From Limnephilus marmoratus (lineage: Eukaryota > Arthropoda > Insecta > Trichoptera > Limnephilidae): a stretch of 64,000 nucleotides of DNA. The notes below the pieces were generated by a model. The model made no database searches and was not told the DNA's origin. It worked only from the letters and a program-made list of their open reading frames with translations. Position 1 is the stretch's first letter; each line of letters opens with the position of its first letter. Positions 19,441 to 30,694 of the stretch are shown here, piece after piece. The DNA lies in NCBI GenBank assembly GCA_917880885.1, contig OU862919.1, positions 55,155,058-55,219,057 on the forward strand, in the 5' to 3' direction. Both the position numbers and the translations under genes were made by a program.

Positions 19441-21536
19441 GCACCGCTTTATGTATAATTGTGTATAAACTCTGTACACTACACGTGGAGACGTTAAAAC
19501 ACTTACCGTGATTCGTGTGAACGACATAATATCGGCCTTGCCATCTTCTTCAAGATGCATTGTATAAACTCTTTGACTTCTGTCTATAATTGAGTTATAT
19601 CTTGTATGTACTTACATATTTTGTACACGAGACGTGAAAACGTTACAATACTCACCATGAATCGTGCGAACGAAATAATATCAACCCTTTTTGTGCGCAC
19701 TACACAAAGTAGTCCACAACCTTTTTACAAATTGTTCAACGACAATGCCCGTGGACTTCCTGTTTTTTTACTTCTTTGCTAAAGGAAAGAAGCCCAGGAA
19801 TATCTACTATCCCAAAAGGACTAGTTTTCAGCTTCACTGTCAATTATGGGGCATAGTGCTGTGGAAGTTAATCGATTGAGCACAAAACCACCTAACTCGT
19901 TGTCTGGAGAACGAATAAGAAAACCCCCAGGTTTGTGAAATTGGAGCAAGGGTCTGTCTTTTCTCACAATCATGTAGAAGTTTAAAATGACCCCTAATCT
20001 TTTGCCCAATACACGCGAAAGATTAGCCTCTTTGTTATAATGTGTATTCAAATTTCTCCTCACCCTTTTTGATAATTGTAAAGAGTCAGGAAATCTGCTA
20101 GTTGATTATGTTTCATTTTCACATAGAGTTTGAATTGGAAATTAGTCCAGTCTCTAGCAATTTCGTAACTCGCCTCCCTTCTCCCCTCCCCCCCCATTCC
20201 CCCATGTTCTCAGACTATGTTATGAAGTGAAAAATCTGTCGTTGACCATATTTCGCCCTCACTTGGAGTTCGAATAGGTAACTGTCCGGTTATCTACAGG
20301 TTTTCCCCCTCAATCTCTGCATATGTCTCACCTTTTTTCTCTTTCTCAATCCTACGAAACACATTCATGAATGTTGGATATGTACGATATGCACTTGGCG
20401 TAACGTCTGTCTCCTTTTTGACAACCTTTATTCATGAATCGGTTTCCCTTTGCCGTGACTAGTTCACGATTCTTTGTCTTGTTCTTTGAAATTCTACGAA
20501 AATGTTACCATCTTATGTTAACATAGGCCATAGAGGGCCGGTTGTTTTTTAACCAAGACATATTGTCACTCGGCAAGCGCCAAGTCATCCTGGAAAAGGA
20601 AAATGTTCATGTAATCACAAATTTAGTTAGGAATCTCTCTTCGTCACTCTCTGAGTCGGTGGTCAAAATTTCGTTTATTTCATTTTCTGGACACATTTTG
20701 TTTCTCTCCAAACCTTTTCTTCATTGGTCCCTAGGCAGGTAAACTTCAAGAATTTTGCTCTAATAATAATTTCTCCCGGATATAAAAAGAAGCCCAGGCG
20801 GATGTCATCACCAACAGCCAAGCTGAACTTCACTTCCTGACAGCACGCGCTGTGGTTACAAGGTCCCTCCCGCTGCCATTTTCTACGTATTTGTTCCTGA
20901 GAGCACAGACCATACCGCTCATATGTATGTTGTCTTGTCGTGCCACAGCAAGCTGAGTTGTCCCACCATACATTATGACACTCTAAACTACCTTTTGGGC
21001 ACGCTAGCTCCTAGGTTTGTTCTTACTCTTGCTATCAATGCCAACCTTGCCGTCTCTTGCTCTGTCATGCAGTGACGCATATATCGTCATGTGTAAACCA
21101 TCATTACCTTGACCCACCAGTATTCGCTGAATGCGTACCAATACAAGTTATCTTGAGCTACATTATGCTTCAATAACCATTATATACGATCCGTGTTTAC
21201 CATAATAACACTTAGGATTCGTACTGGCATGTCTGCAGATACTGGATTCTTCTCTTCAATGGCCTCTGTAACCATAGTCGCGGCACAGCAACCACAGTCT
21301 CCACTTCGTGAACTTCAACGTCTTCGACCAAACCAGGTGTTTTCTAAGGCCTAAGTGTACTCTTGAGTGTTATCTCAAATGGGTCTGATTGCAGTGATAA
21401 TGTAATCCTTAGAATCTGTGAAACCACGTCCTTTTCTTCGAAATTCTCCGAAACCAAACAAATCCACGCTTCGCAAACTTAGCTCCCAGACCAATGAAAC
21501 CTTAGAATCACATTTTTTTTTTCTCGCCTCTTGTAC

Positions 21537-21630
21537 ATGTGTATTGTCTTTTTTTCAATTGCATAACCATGTGTATTGTCTTTTTTCAATTGCATAACCA
21601 TGTGTATTGTCATTTTCAATTGCTTAACCT
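21537..21630 (+). repeat. Tandem repeat of about 46 bp, two to three units
   Basis: Units share TGTGTATTGTC, a T-rich run, then TTCAATTGCATAACCA, with small length changes in the T run. It lies 230 bp before the polypurine tract. Confidence 0.8.
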
Positions 21631-21851
21631 TGTATGTTGTTTTACACCATGTACTTTCCCCAAAGTTGTCTTTTCCAAACATTCTATGTACCCCCACCCA
21701 TTCCCTACAAACATTGTGACCTAAACTGTAGCATAAACTGTATGTTCTAGCTAGGCAACCTCTCAAGCAACGAATCTCTCAAAACCCCGATGGAAGCATA
21801 AGAGGATTTTTTTTTCCCTACAGCTCCATTGCCACGTCGCTTTTTTTCCAA

Positions 21852-21864
21852 GCGCGGGGGGAAG
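21852..21864 (+). promoter_or_regulatory. Polypurine tract
   Basis: GCGCGGGGGGAAG directly abuts the TG of the 3' LTR, which is the expected position and composition of the plus-strand primer for reverse transcription. Confidence 0.85.
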
Positions 21865-22662
21865 TGTTATGATACGCCAAATAACGGCAGAATTCGAGTC
21901 GGTAAGGACGCCGCGACAGTTTCATCAACACCCCACTCCCCCTTGTTTCCTGTTACCCACGTCCGCTCCCCTCTGCATTCACGCGCGCCCCGCGCCAGTC
22001 TAGAATTGCAAGCGGCCTCGGATACACGCGTCTCGCTCCATGACCCGAGCGCGGAGCTCGCGGTTAATTCCTGTTGACCAATTTGAAAACGCAATAACAT
22101 CTGCGATGTTAATCAAAGTACGTGCGGGTTTATTTAGCGCTGGTAAACTGCCATGCCTGTGGACTTCGGCCCTGCCCTAGACTCGTGAAGTGCCCCTGCT
22201 GCACCCGGAAGGCGTAGACCCCCGGACCATCATGTAAGCTGCTCCATTATTCCCCTTCTGTTTGTGTCCTGTTTTAACGATAGAATGTAGACCCTCGCGA
22301 AACGACCATCGCTCAGAGAGTTTTCGTTACGAGAGACCACTAGGTATTACCACGATAGCTAGGTTTGTGTAATTTGCATTTCTTGTATTGAATTGTACTG
22401 TAATAATTATGCACTGTGTTTAGAACTTACAATACATGAATCTATTTAACTCAATCCTGTTGTTATTCTGCTTCGGCAGGAGCATTTCCTAGAGTGTATT
22501 CCCCGAACGACCGTGAGAAAGTATTCCGAAAGCATTCGTGCGACCGACCCCCTGAAATAGAGGGTACCATTATCTCCGCTGTGAGCTGGCCGGAGACATT
22601 TTGTGGCGTCTCTCCACGCTGCATAACCACGGTGTGCTTAACAACTGGCACCCATCATAACA
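21865..22662 (+). repeat. 3' LTR
   Basis: 798 bp, apparently identical to the 5' LTR by eye. It is followed by the ATAT target duplication (22663-22666), after which the outer transposon resumes. Confidence 0.93.
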
Positions 22663-22666
22663 ATAT

Positions 22667-23096
22667 GTTTATAGGTTTTATGAAAAGTTATATTCCTATG
22701 TTTAATTTTCACACACCGACACTTTTTATTATGTTTGAATCATTAAAATAAATATGTACTCGTACATCAGAATATTTTTTTTATTAAATTAAACAAATAA
22801 GTGATTTGTTTTATTTATATGCACATCCCTATTCCCCATGTGAAGGTTGTGCACTTAGATCTGCCAGAGCCCCTGAGTTGGCACTTAGAGCATTAAATAA
22901 AATTCTTATTGTGGAGCTTCACCGTAACCGTCATTGTCCGTTTTAAACTTTTATTGTGTAGAAATGCAAAATTAATTTATACTTTTAAATTATGGAAGCC
23001 GTCGAGATTGTTCTATACTACTAAGTAACATTTTTACAAAGGGTAGGCCACATATAATTTTATTAGACAAATCAGTATTTTGTTTCAGCAAGCAGT
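22667..23096. other. Right interior of the outer DNA transposon
   Basis: No coding frame is recognised. An AATAAA-type signal lies near 22745. GCACTTAG motifs occur at about 22850, 22886 and 23100, complementary to the AAGTGC motifs of the left subterminal region. Confidence 0.5.
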
Positions 23097-23396
23097 TCTA
23101 GTTTTTGGCACTTAGCGCTTTAATTAATACATGTATTCAAATAATAAATGTATTTTTTTGTAGAGAATTTTACGATCTACAAACTTTTACCCAATATATT
23201 TTTCGATAACTCTTACCGTTTCAGAAATATACGCAAAAAACAAAAAATGGTGACCTTTGACCTCGAAAAAAAAACCTTGCCAGAGCGGGATCGATGGGGA
23301 CTTTTGACATAGCATTCGTAATGACGTATTCAAGACTTATACAAAAATTCAGCTTTTTCAGAATTAATGCGAGGTGGAATGTCTATTTTGACTGGA
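23097..23396 (-). repeat. Right TIR of the outer DNA transposon
   Basis: An uninterrupted inverted counterpart of the left TIR. It contains the TGACCTTTGACCT block (23251-23263), the complement of the left AGGTCAAAGGTCA. It ends GTCTATTTTGACTGGA at 23396. Confidence 0.78.
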
Positions 23397-23404
23397 TTAA
23401 GAAC

Positions 23405-26400
23405 TAAAATGGAGTTTCTGATCAATTGTTCCTATGTGTTATATTTGGTACCAAAAAGCTTGTACTTGGTTGTGTTTACATTCCTCCTTCCTCTTCCGTA
23501 GAAGTCTACAAGTCGCATACTGCTTCAATTGAGCGTGTCTCTAGAAATGCTGATTCCTTACTTATTTGTGGTGATTATAATTTACCTAAAATATTGTGGC
23601 TGAATGACAAACCAAGGGGTCAAAACTCCTACTAGTAATCTTTCCCAACAAGCTATTGAAATTGTAAATTTTTTTGCCTTTATTTATTTATTTATTTATT
23701 TATTTAATACAAACGGCATAAGTATGCCATAAACACTGATTACATGTCACAAATTCATATTCAAAATATCAGTAATGATAAAACAGTGTATGTATAACAG
23801 TTAGTTGTGACGATACATTGGGAAGTGACAACAGAGATACCTTTACATGCAAAAATCTATAACACAAATAAAATTAGTAGTGATTTAAAAAATATGATAG
23901 CATAGCCTTCTTGTACCCTTGTTCCGTGCAGTTAAATAGATCTATCACATCTGCATATCTATTAGTAACTTCATGTAACCTAGGTAAAAGTGAGTGTTTC
24001 GTATACTCAGTCCGATTATTGTTACATTTAAAAAGGATTTTAGAACGAGTGGTTCTCGTGGGAATATGAAATTCAATGAGCTTATTTAAATCAGGACTGT
24101 CTATGCTACCATTTACAATTTTGAACATAAATATTAAGTCGGATATAATTCTTCGATCTGAGAGTCTTAATAAATTTAATTCTTTCATCAAGTAATTATA
24201 ATTTATGTTTTCAATGGGAATACCGAGGTTAAAATTAATGTGTCTTAAGAATTTGTGTTGAATTTTTTCGATTGAATCTGAATGTATTTTAAAATGGGGG
24301 GACCAGATCGAGGAGTTATATTCGACTTGACTACGTACTAAGGATGTATACAAAATTTTTAAAGTTGAAATATTCCTGAAACCTCTGGAATTTCTAAGAA
24401 CGAAGCCAAGCATTTTGATACCTTTATTATAGATTGAGTTTATATGGGATATAAAGTTTAATTTAGAGTCAAAAGTTATGCCCAGGTCATTAATTTCTTC
24501 GACAGAGGTAAGGGTAGAGTTGTTAAGTTCATATGGATGAATAATTGGTTGACTTATTCTGTAAAAACTTATTGAATAACACTTATTTATGTTCAGATAA
24601 AGTTTGTTAAGAGAACACCAACTAATTAATTTGTTTAAATTATTTTGTAGACAGGCACAATCTTCAGCGGTTTTGATGATTTTAAATATTTTTAAATCAT
24701 CTGCAAAAAGCAATACATTTACTATTAATATTATGAATATGTTTCAAGTAAATCCAGTCACTAACGATCTAGGTTCTTGCCTGGACTTAATTTTCACTAG
24801 CATACCTAATGTCATAGTATGTGAAGCTGATGTCTCGTTGTTACCTATTGATAAATATCATCCACCTCTCTCTATTAACATTACAATTTTTTTTTAAATT
24901 TGAATCTTTGAAACCAAGTGTTTCGTATCACTACAAATATCTTAATGGTGACTATTCTAACATGAACAAATATCTTTCCCTGATTAATTGGACAAAACTA
25001 TTTTTAAATTCTGATATAAATGACGCCGTATTTAAATTTAATGAATGTGTAACACGTGCTATAGATTTGTTTGTTCCCAAGGGATGTTACTCTCAACCCA
25101 AGTTTCCAAATTGGTTTAGCTCGAAACTTAATTAACTTAATAAAAGCAGTTAATTATTGAAAAAAAGAAAACTCATAAGATATTTAAAGAAACTGGCAAC
25201 TTAAAATTTTATAAAAAATTTTCTCAATTAAGGGAACTGTCTAAAATCGAATCAGCCAAATGCTATAAATCTTTTGTAGAAGTTACTGAGACAAAATTAC
25301 TTAAAAATCTTAAACAATTCTGGCAATTTGTTGCGCAAAAGCGTACAGATAATGATCTCCCTTCAAGTATGTTTTATCATGAAACTCACGCTACAAATGG
25401 TCACGACATCGCCAACCTTTTTGCTAAACACTTTTCCCCTGTATATTCTGATGTTTCATGCACCATCCCTCCACTTAACTATGAGTATAATATTGACTTG
25501 AATGATTGCCAAATTTCACTTGCAGAGGTTTACCAATCCTTAAATAATCTTTCTAACAAAAAAGTACTGGACCTGATGGCATTCAAGAAATCTTGCTAAA
25601 AGAATGTAAATGTTCATTATCTAACCCAATTTATATGTTGTACAATTTATCACTCTCAACCGGAACATTTGCTGACTCATGGAAAAATTTCATTTATTCG
25701 ACCCATTTTTAAGTCTGGAAACAAGTCAAATATTGGAAATTACAGACCAATATCAATTATATCTAATATTCCAAAAATATTTCAGTCGATAATTACAAAG
25801 AAAATCACTCCTATTTTCAAAAATGTTCTGATCGAGGAACAGCATGGATTTAGATCGGCGAAATCTACAACAACTAATTTACTGTCCTTTATAAATACCA
25901 TTCTTAAAGCCTTAGAAGACAACACTCAGGTTGATGTCCTCTACACTGACTTCTCCAAAGCCTTCGACAAAGTTAATCACCGTATTCTCATGGCCAAACT
26001 TTATGCTATAGGCATTAGAGACCCATTGTTATCATTCATTCACTCTTACTTGAGTAATAGAAAACAAAGGGTTAAAATAAATAACTTTGAATCCTTTAAC
26101 ATTGATGTAACTTCCGGCGTTCCGCAAGGAGCCCATTTGGCCCCGCTTCTTTTTAACCTTTTTATTAACGATATCATTAAAGTTTTTTTCTCACACACGT
26201 TTTTGGCTTTTTGCCGATGACAATAAGATTCTTAAGATAATTAAATCCCATCTTGATTGTTTACTTTTTCAACTTGATATTGACTCATTTAATGGTTGAT
26301 GCAAAATTAACTGCATGGAACTTAATGTTGATAAATGCAAAATTTTGTCCTTTTATAGAACTAAAAAACCTATTCAGTTTGATTATAAACTAAATAATGT

Positions 26401-27230
26401 TTGTCTCTCCACTGTCACATCTATCAAGGACCTTGGGTCACTCTGGATTGTAAATTTTCTTTCCGGGATCACATTAATAACATCGTAAACAAATCACTTA
26501 AACTACTCGGCTTCATTCATAGAATTACCTCTGACTTTAAACAAATAAATACACTTAAATCTCTTTACTGTTCGCTGGTCCGCCCTCACCTTGAATATGC
26601 TAGTGTCATTTGGTCTCCTTTTTATGTTGTCCACATTTGTTACATTGAATCTGTACAACATCGCTTCCTACGAGGAATTACTTGGAGGTTAGGACTTGAA
26701 AGAGGAGAATACTCATATGATGAAATTGAACAAACTTTAAACATTTCCTCTTTAGAAAAACGTAGAAAGGACTCTGATCTAATAAGCATTTTCAAAATTA
26801 TCAACAGTATTACTGACACACCTGCTTTGTTACAACTCATCCAGTTCAACATTCCTTCCCGTAGACTCCGAAATAATGAATTGCTGTTCCTCAATCAACA
26901 TTCTACTAATTATGGATATCATTCTCCTTTACCCAGAATGTCGAGACTAGTCAACACAAATCAAAGCATTGAATTTTTTGGTGTAAGCCTAAATGACTTT
27001 CGGCAGTCGTTACGCAATGTGGTTTTTTAAAGTCTTTTTAAATCCATCTTCAAGCTACTTGTAGTTATATTCTCTATGTACTTTTATATTATATGTATTT
27101 TGTCAATGCTCTTCATCTATATGTAATCTCCTTTCATTGTCATTTCTCTTTTTTTTCTATTCGTGTTATTGATATATTGTTAATTGGACTAATTGTCCGT
27201 AAATAAATAAAATAAAAAAAAAATAAAAAT
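23405..27230 (+). pseudogene. Decayed Jockey/CR1-like LINE (EN + RT), interrupted
   Basis: Endonuclease pieces come first: VLGCVYIPPSSSVEVY and LLICGDYNLPKI at 23426-23600, then, after an insertion, CLDLIFTSIPNV and DKYHPPLSI at 24770-24890. A linker follows (24900-25135). RT pieces are 25369-25620, 25690-26210 (GNYRPISIISN, YTDFSKAFDKVNH, SGVPQGAHLAPLLFN), a FADD palm motif in another frame near 26212, and the C-terminus 26440-27030. Several frameshifts and stops make it dead. A TAAATAAAATAAAA-type tail ends it at about 27230. A minus-strand LINE (23676-24718) is inserted in the endonuclease region. The 5' end is truncated next to the outer transposon's right TIR. Confidence 0.82.
23676..24718 (-). 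mobile_element. 5'-truncated LINE inserted into the preceding LINE
   Basis: On the minus strand an open frame (24713-23874, 279 residues) starts at the RT palm (LFADDLKIFK) and runs to the C-terminus (YTSLVRSQVEYNSSIWSPHF). A 3' UTR follows with a small hairpin (GGCATAAGTATGCC), then a (TAAA)n tail, seen on the plus strand as TTTATTTATT at 23676-23705. It lacks the endonuclease and the N-terminal RT, as expected of aborted target-primed reverse transcription. The remaining frame is intact, so the insertion is younger than its host LINE. It is related to but distinct from the host copy. Confidence 0.85.
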
Positions 27231-27529
27231 TAAACATAATAACATTTTTTTAAATAGGTGTAGTTGATAGTCCAGAATTGATGGCATTGATAGGCTTTCG
27301 GCATCCGCTACGTAATACTCGTACGTAGAGATACTGGAATTAACCATTGAAACCAAGAGAATCATAAATAGATCAAAATTTGAGCACGACCAGCAGATCA
27401 GCAGAAAGCTGGCTGCATGCCCGCATGGCAGCAGGCAATTCTGGTCGCTTGCGGGTTCAATAGGTCGCAATTTCTGCAAATCTAGTCTGCCGCCTCTTAC
27501 CAGACCTGACGGTTCACTAGCAATTTGAC
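27231..27529. other. Intergenic stretch with no gene seen
   Basis: No recognisable coding or repeat structure lies between the LINE tail and the SINE head. Confidence 0.35.
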
Positions 27530-27947
27530 GACCTTCGTAGTCCAGTGGCTAAGACACTTGACTCACATTCCGGAGGTCGCGGGTTTGAACCCGGCATGCG
27601 CAAATTAATTTTATTTGATTAATTTGTGTTATTTCACAATTAATTCATTTAAAATAATATATAGTATATTTGCGGCATGTTCCAGAGTGGAAGATACTAT
27701 TAGTATCGCCCTGATGTAAGACCACCATTCAGAATTGAAACGTTGCTTGAAAATGGCTTTAGCCATGTTTAGTGACCAGATCTGAATAGCCAGGTACTTT
27801 ACAACCTTCCTTTTCCCCACCTCCTTCCCCTCCCCACTACCTTCAGCCTCATAACATACCCCAATTGGGGATGCCATAGTCTCGCTGGCTCCAGATGGGA
27901 GCAGTTTAGATTCTTGTGCGGTATTCACTGTAAAAAAAAAATAAAAC
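27530..27947 (+). mobile_element. tRNA-derived SINE, family 1, copy 2
   Basis: The tRNA-like head has an A box at 27538-27549 (TAGTCCAGTGGC) and a B box at 27581-27592 (GGGTTTGAACCC), 31 bases apart, as in a Pol III internal promoter. A body of about 330 bp and an A-rich tail (27930-27947) follow. It matches 1221-1606 in the opposite orientation. It is inserted upstream of the RT region of the LINE at 27960-30398. Family members share head, body and tail, so this is a defined SINE and not a stray tRNA pseudogene. Confidence 0.82.
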
Positions 27948-27959
27948 ACCGCCACCGAA

Positions 27960-30398
27960 AAGGCTAACTTATTAGGTAAAATGTTTGCGGATAACTCGAC
28001 CCTCGATGACCAAGGTGCTGTCCCGCCGTCGGTTCCTCACTGCGGTTTTCGTATGAAAAAGCTGAGGATCCGGCATCGGGAAGTACTCCATGTTTTACGA
28101 GAGCTTGATGTTAATAAAGCTAGTGGGCCTGACGGAATACCTGCCCTGGTATTGCAGAGGTGCGCTGCAGAAATAGCTCCAATTTTGACGAAGCTTTTTA
28201 AAATGTCCCTGAAGACTGGCACTGTGCCCGCTGGTTGGAAAAAAGCGGTTATCCATCCTATTCCAAAGAAGGGTGACCGCTCCAACCCGGCCAACTACCG
28301 CCTCATAGCGATCACATCAGTTCGGTCTAAGGTGATGGAACGTGTGATCAACGACAAACTGCTCACATACCTCGAGAAGAACAAAATTATTAACGACCGT
28401 CAATACGGATTCCGGCGGAACCGCTCGTGCGGTGATCTTCTCTCGTATGTGACGCATGTTTGGGGGCGATGCCTGGAACGTTTCGGTGAGACCCAAACGG
28501 TTGCACTGGACATCTCCAAGGCCTTTGACCGGGTTTGGCACCGAGGACTTGTCAACAAAGTGTATTCTTACGGACTTCCCGTATCCTTGTGTACTTGGAT
28601 TGCCGACTTCTTGAGGGAGAGGTCGATTCAGACGGTAGTCGGTGGTTTCACCTCTTCCTCACACTCGATAAATGCTGGCGTCCCGCAGGGATCGGTTCTG
28701 TCTCCGACTTTGTTTTTGTTGCACATCAACGACCTCTTGTCATGTGCACCAATTCACTGTTATGCGGATTTATTTTTTTATTTATTAATTTTATTATAGT
28801 AATTTGTACATTTAAGTTTACAAAATTCTAATTAATTATAATATTTCAAATTGCAAACTAAATTTTATGTAATTTTATGTAGCTCCTACAATACGTCTTG
28901 AACTTTCCAATTGGTGTGGACTTCAAAGTCTCTGGTAGCTTGTTATACAACTTCATCCCCTTGCATAGCAAACTGTTCTGCGTATTCGCCTTATCCTTTT
29001 TTTGAAGCCTGATTTCTTTGCATGTTCTTGTGTTATGTCTGTGAATGTCCTTGTTGAATACAATTTTATTTGAAAAGTATTTTGGTAAAATGTTGTTAAT
29101 TATTTTATGTATAAATATCATCGTATTCAAGGTCAGCATCTGTTTCACGGTTAGCCAATTCAGTTCCTTTAACATTTTGTTTACTTTTGAAAATCTATTC
29201 CGCCGTAATATTATTCTCATTGCCCTGTTTTGGAGAATTTGAAACTTATTTTGTTCTCGTTCGTTACATAGAAAAAGGATAGTTGAGCAATAGTTAAAAT
29301 GTGGAGCAATAATCGAATTGTCGATAGTGATTGCAGTTTTACTAGATAGTTTTGGCCGAATTCTTCCCAAAAAAGATATTTTTTTCCCAATTTTCTTTTG
29401 TGTATATTCAGCATGCTTGTTGAATGTTAGTTTGGAGTCTAATATAACTCCTAAATATCTATGATGAGAGTTCAGTTCATGATAGCTTTTTGTTTGACAA
29501 GCCCCCAAAGGGCTCACAAACTCCATCAGCTCGTATGGCTTTGAAGCAAAGAATGGACGGTTACCTCGAGAGTGTTTTCTCTTGGGGTAAAAGTAATCTC
29601 GTTGAATTTAATGTTTCAAAGACCCAATCTTGTCTGATTACGTCTAAAAGGGATCGAAATGAAAATCTAGTCTCTTTCAACGGAAGCAATCTTCCAAACA
29701 GGCCCTCCATTGATATGCTTGGTGTAACCCTAAGTGACCAGCTCAGGTATGGGGGCTCCATTGAAGCCAGAGTAAAGTTAGCCTCCCAGAAACTGGGCGT
29801 ACTGTATAGGGCCCGCAGATATTTTAATAGTACACAACTGCTGACCTTGTACAAATCGCAAGTGCGCCCCACGGTTGAATTTGGCAGCCACCTCTGGTCT
29901 GGAGCTCCAAAATACCTGAAAAATACCCTCGACTCTGTGCAGAAACGCGCGGTCCGTTTGATAGATTTTCTCATCTTAACAGACGGATTGCAATCTTTAG
30001 AGCACAGGCGTCGGGTGGGAATGCTATCCTTGTTCTACCGGTATTACAATGGAAGATGCTCCGAGGAACTAGCATCATTGATCCCTTCGGCACCGGTGTA
30101 TAGTCGGGAAACACGCCAAATGCGTGCCCAACATTTGTACACGGTTGACATTTGTCACATGAGAACGGGTCGTTTCTCCGACTCGTTCTTATGTTCCACA
30201 GCTCGGCTGTGGAATGATTTGCCGGCCTCTGTGTTTCCTCCTTCCTACAACATAGGTCTTTTCAAGACCAATGATCATTCCTTCCTCTCCTCAAAAAGAC
30301 CCTCCACATAGCATCCCAGATGACATAGGCCCTGAGGGAAATTATTTTCCTCAAGGCCTCCTGTGTGGAGTTAATGTAAAAAAATAAAATAAAAACTA
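27960..30398 (+). pseudogene. Jockey-like LINE RT, split by a second LINE
   Basis: The first part (27981-28769) carries an ADNSTLDDQG-type linker, KASGPDGIPA, VIHPIPKKGDRSNPANYR, ALDISKAFDRVWH and INAGVPQGSVLSPTLF. It stops inside the palm motif after CYAD. A minus-strand LINE (28770 to about 29489) is inserted there. The second part (29490-30311) gives the thumb and C-terminus (FNVSKTQSCLITSKRD, LYKSQVRPTVEFGSHLWSGA, ARLWNDLPASVFP). The 3' UTR (30312-30398) has a GGCCCTGAGG/CCTCAAGGCC hairpin and an AAAAAAATAAAATAAAA tail. No endonuclease remains. Each half is open, so decay is limited to the insertion and the 5' truncation. Confidence 0.85.
28770..29489 (-). mobile_element. 5'-truncated LINE inserted in an RT palm motif
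   Basis: The minus-strand frame (about 29500 down to 28858) reads YLGVILDSKLTFNKH, PHFNYCSTILFL, RAMRIILRRNRFSKV and MKLYNKLPETLKS, the thumb/C-terminal part of a LINE reverse transcriptase. It has an AT-rich 3' UTR and a T-rich left end at 28770-28795, the complement of the tail. It interrupts the CYAD|D catalytic motif of the host LINE. The palm is missing, so it cannot act alone. Confidence 0.8.
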
Positions 30399-30690
30399 CC
30401 TTATGCATTCCTCTTGACCCAGAATACGAATGGGGGGAGTTAGTGACCTTTTCAATTTATCCCTCAATAAATACTAAGGCACTTCTGTTATTTATACCCA
30501 ATAAAAACTGAATAATTTTTTACTATTCATATGCAAAACCCCCCAAAAACACGTAAGTAGAGCAAACAGATCGGTTGGTCTTGCACGCGGTCGAAATGAC
30601 AAATAAATATTGGAAAATCATTATCAACCCATGATCTTCAATACTTGGTCACTTCTGAATGAAAAATCCTGGTCTTCTTTAATTCGCTTT
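30399..30690. other. Intergenic stretch with no gene seen
   Basis: No feature is recognised between the LINE tail and the minisatellite. Confidence 0.3.
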
Positions 30691-30694
30691 CCTC

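Larger units (their letters stand above)
17820..21851 (+). other. 4-kb 3' non-coding region of the gypsy element
   Basis: No frame longer than about 100 codons lies on either strand, and no envelope-like signal peptide, furin site or membrane anchor is seen. It contains several tandem and dispersed repeats: paired GTATGTAAAACCA motifs (about 18889 and 18951), a 48-bp array (19266-19440), a duplicated ACGTTA-to-ATAATATC block (19484-19540 and 19629-19685), and a roughly 46-bp array at 21537-21630. Because both LTRs look identical, this segment travelled with the element recently and is not debris accumulated afterwards. Confidence 0.75.
11294..22662 (+). mobile_element. Complete Ty3/gypsy LTR retrotransposon, 11.4 kb
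   Basis: Two 798-bp LTRs (11294-12091, 21865-22662) flank gag and pol. The 4-bp target duplication is ATAT (11290-11293 and 22663-22666). The LTRs start TGTTATGAT and end ATCATAACA, a perfect inverted pair. Comparing the two by eye I found no difference, and gag and pol have no premature stop, so the insertion is very recent and possibly active. It lies inside the outer DNA transposon, downstream of its gene. Unusual points are the 1.36-kb leader and 4.0 kb of apparently non-coding sequence between pol and the 3' LTR, with no envelope-like frame. The exact gypsy lineage is undetermined. Confidence 0.93.
7683..23396 (+). mobile_element. DNA transposon with ~290-bp TIRs, host of two nested insertions
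   Basis: The left end (7683-7945, continuing at 9141-9175 after an insertion) and right end (23097-23396) are long inverted copies. Both begin TCCAGTCAAAATAGAC, share the CCCGCTCTGGCAAGG block and finish inside at GGCGCTAAGTGCC and its complement. Between them lies a two-exon gene (9372-10974). Removing the nested elements (7946-9140 plus its TSD, and 11294-22662 plus its TSD) leaves about 3.1 kb, a normal size for a cut-and-paste transposon. I could not define a target duplication, so the exact edges and the superfamily stay open. The gene's stop codon lies before the LTR insertion, so that insertion did not break it. Confidence 0.7.

Noticed and set aside
17820..21851. Possible envelope gene making the gypsy element a retrovirus
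   Set aside because: No frame of useful length, signal peptide, cleavage site or membrane anchor was seen on either strand.
27533..27600. Functional tRNA gene
   Set aside because: The good A and B boxes belong to a SINE head. The sequence continues into the SINE body without a terminator or acceptor pairing.
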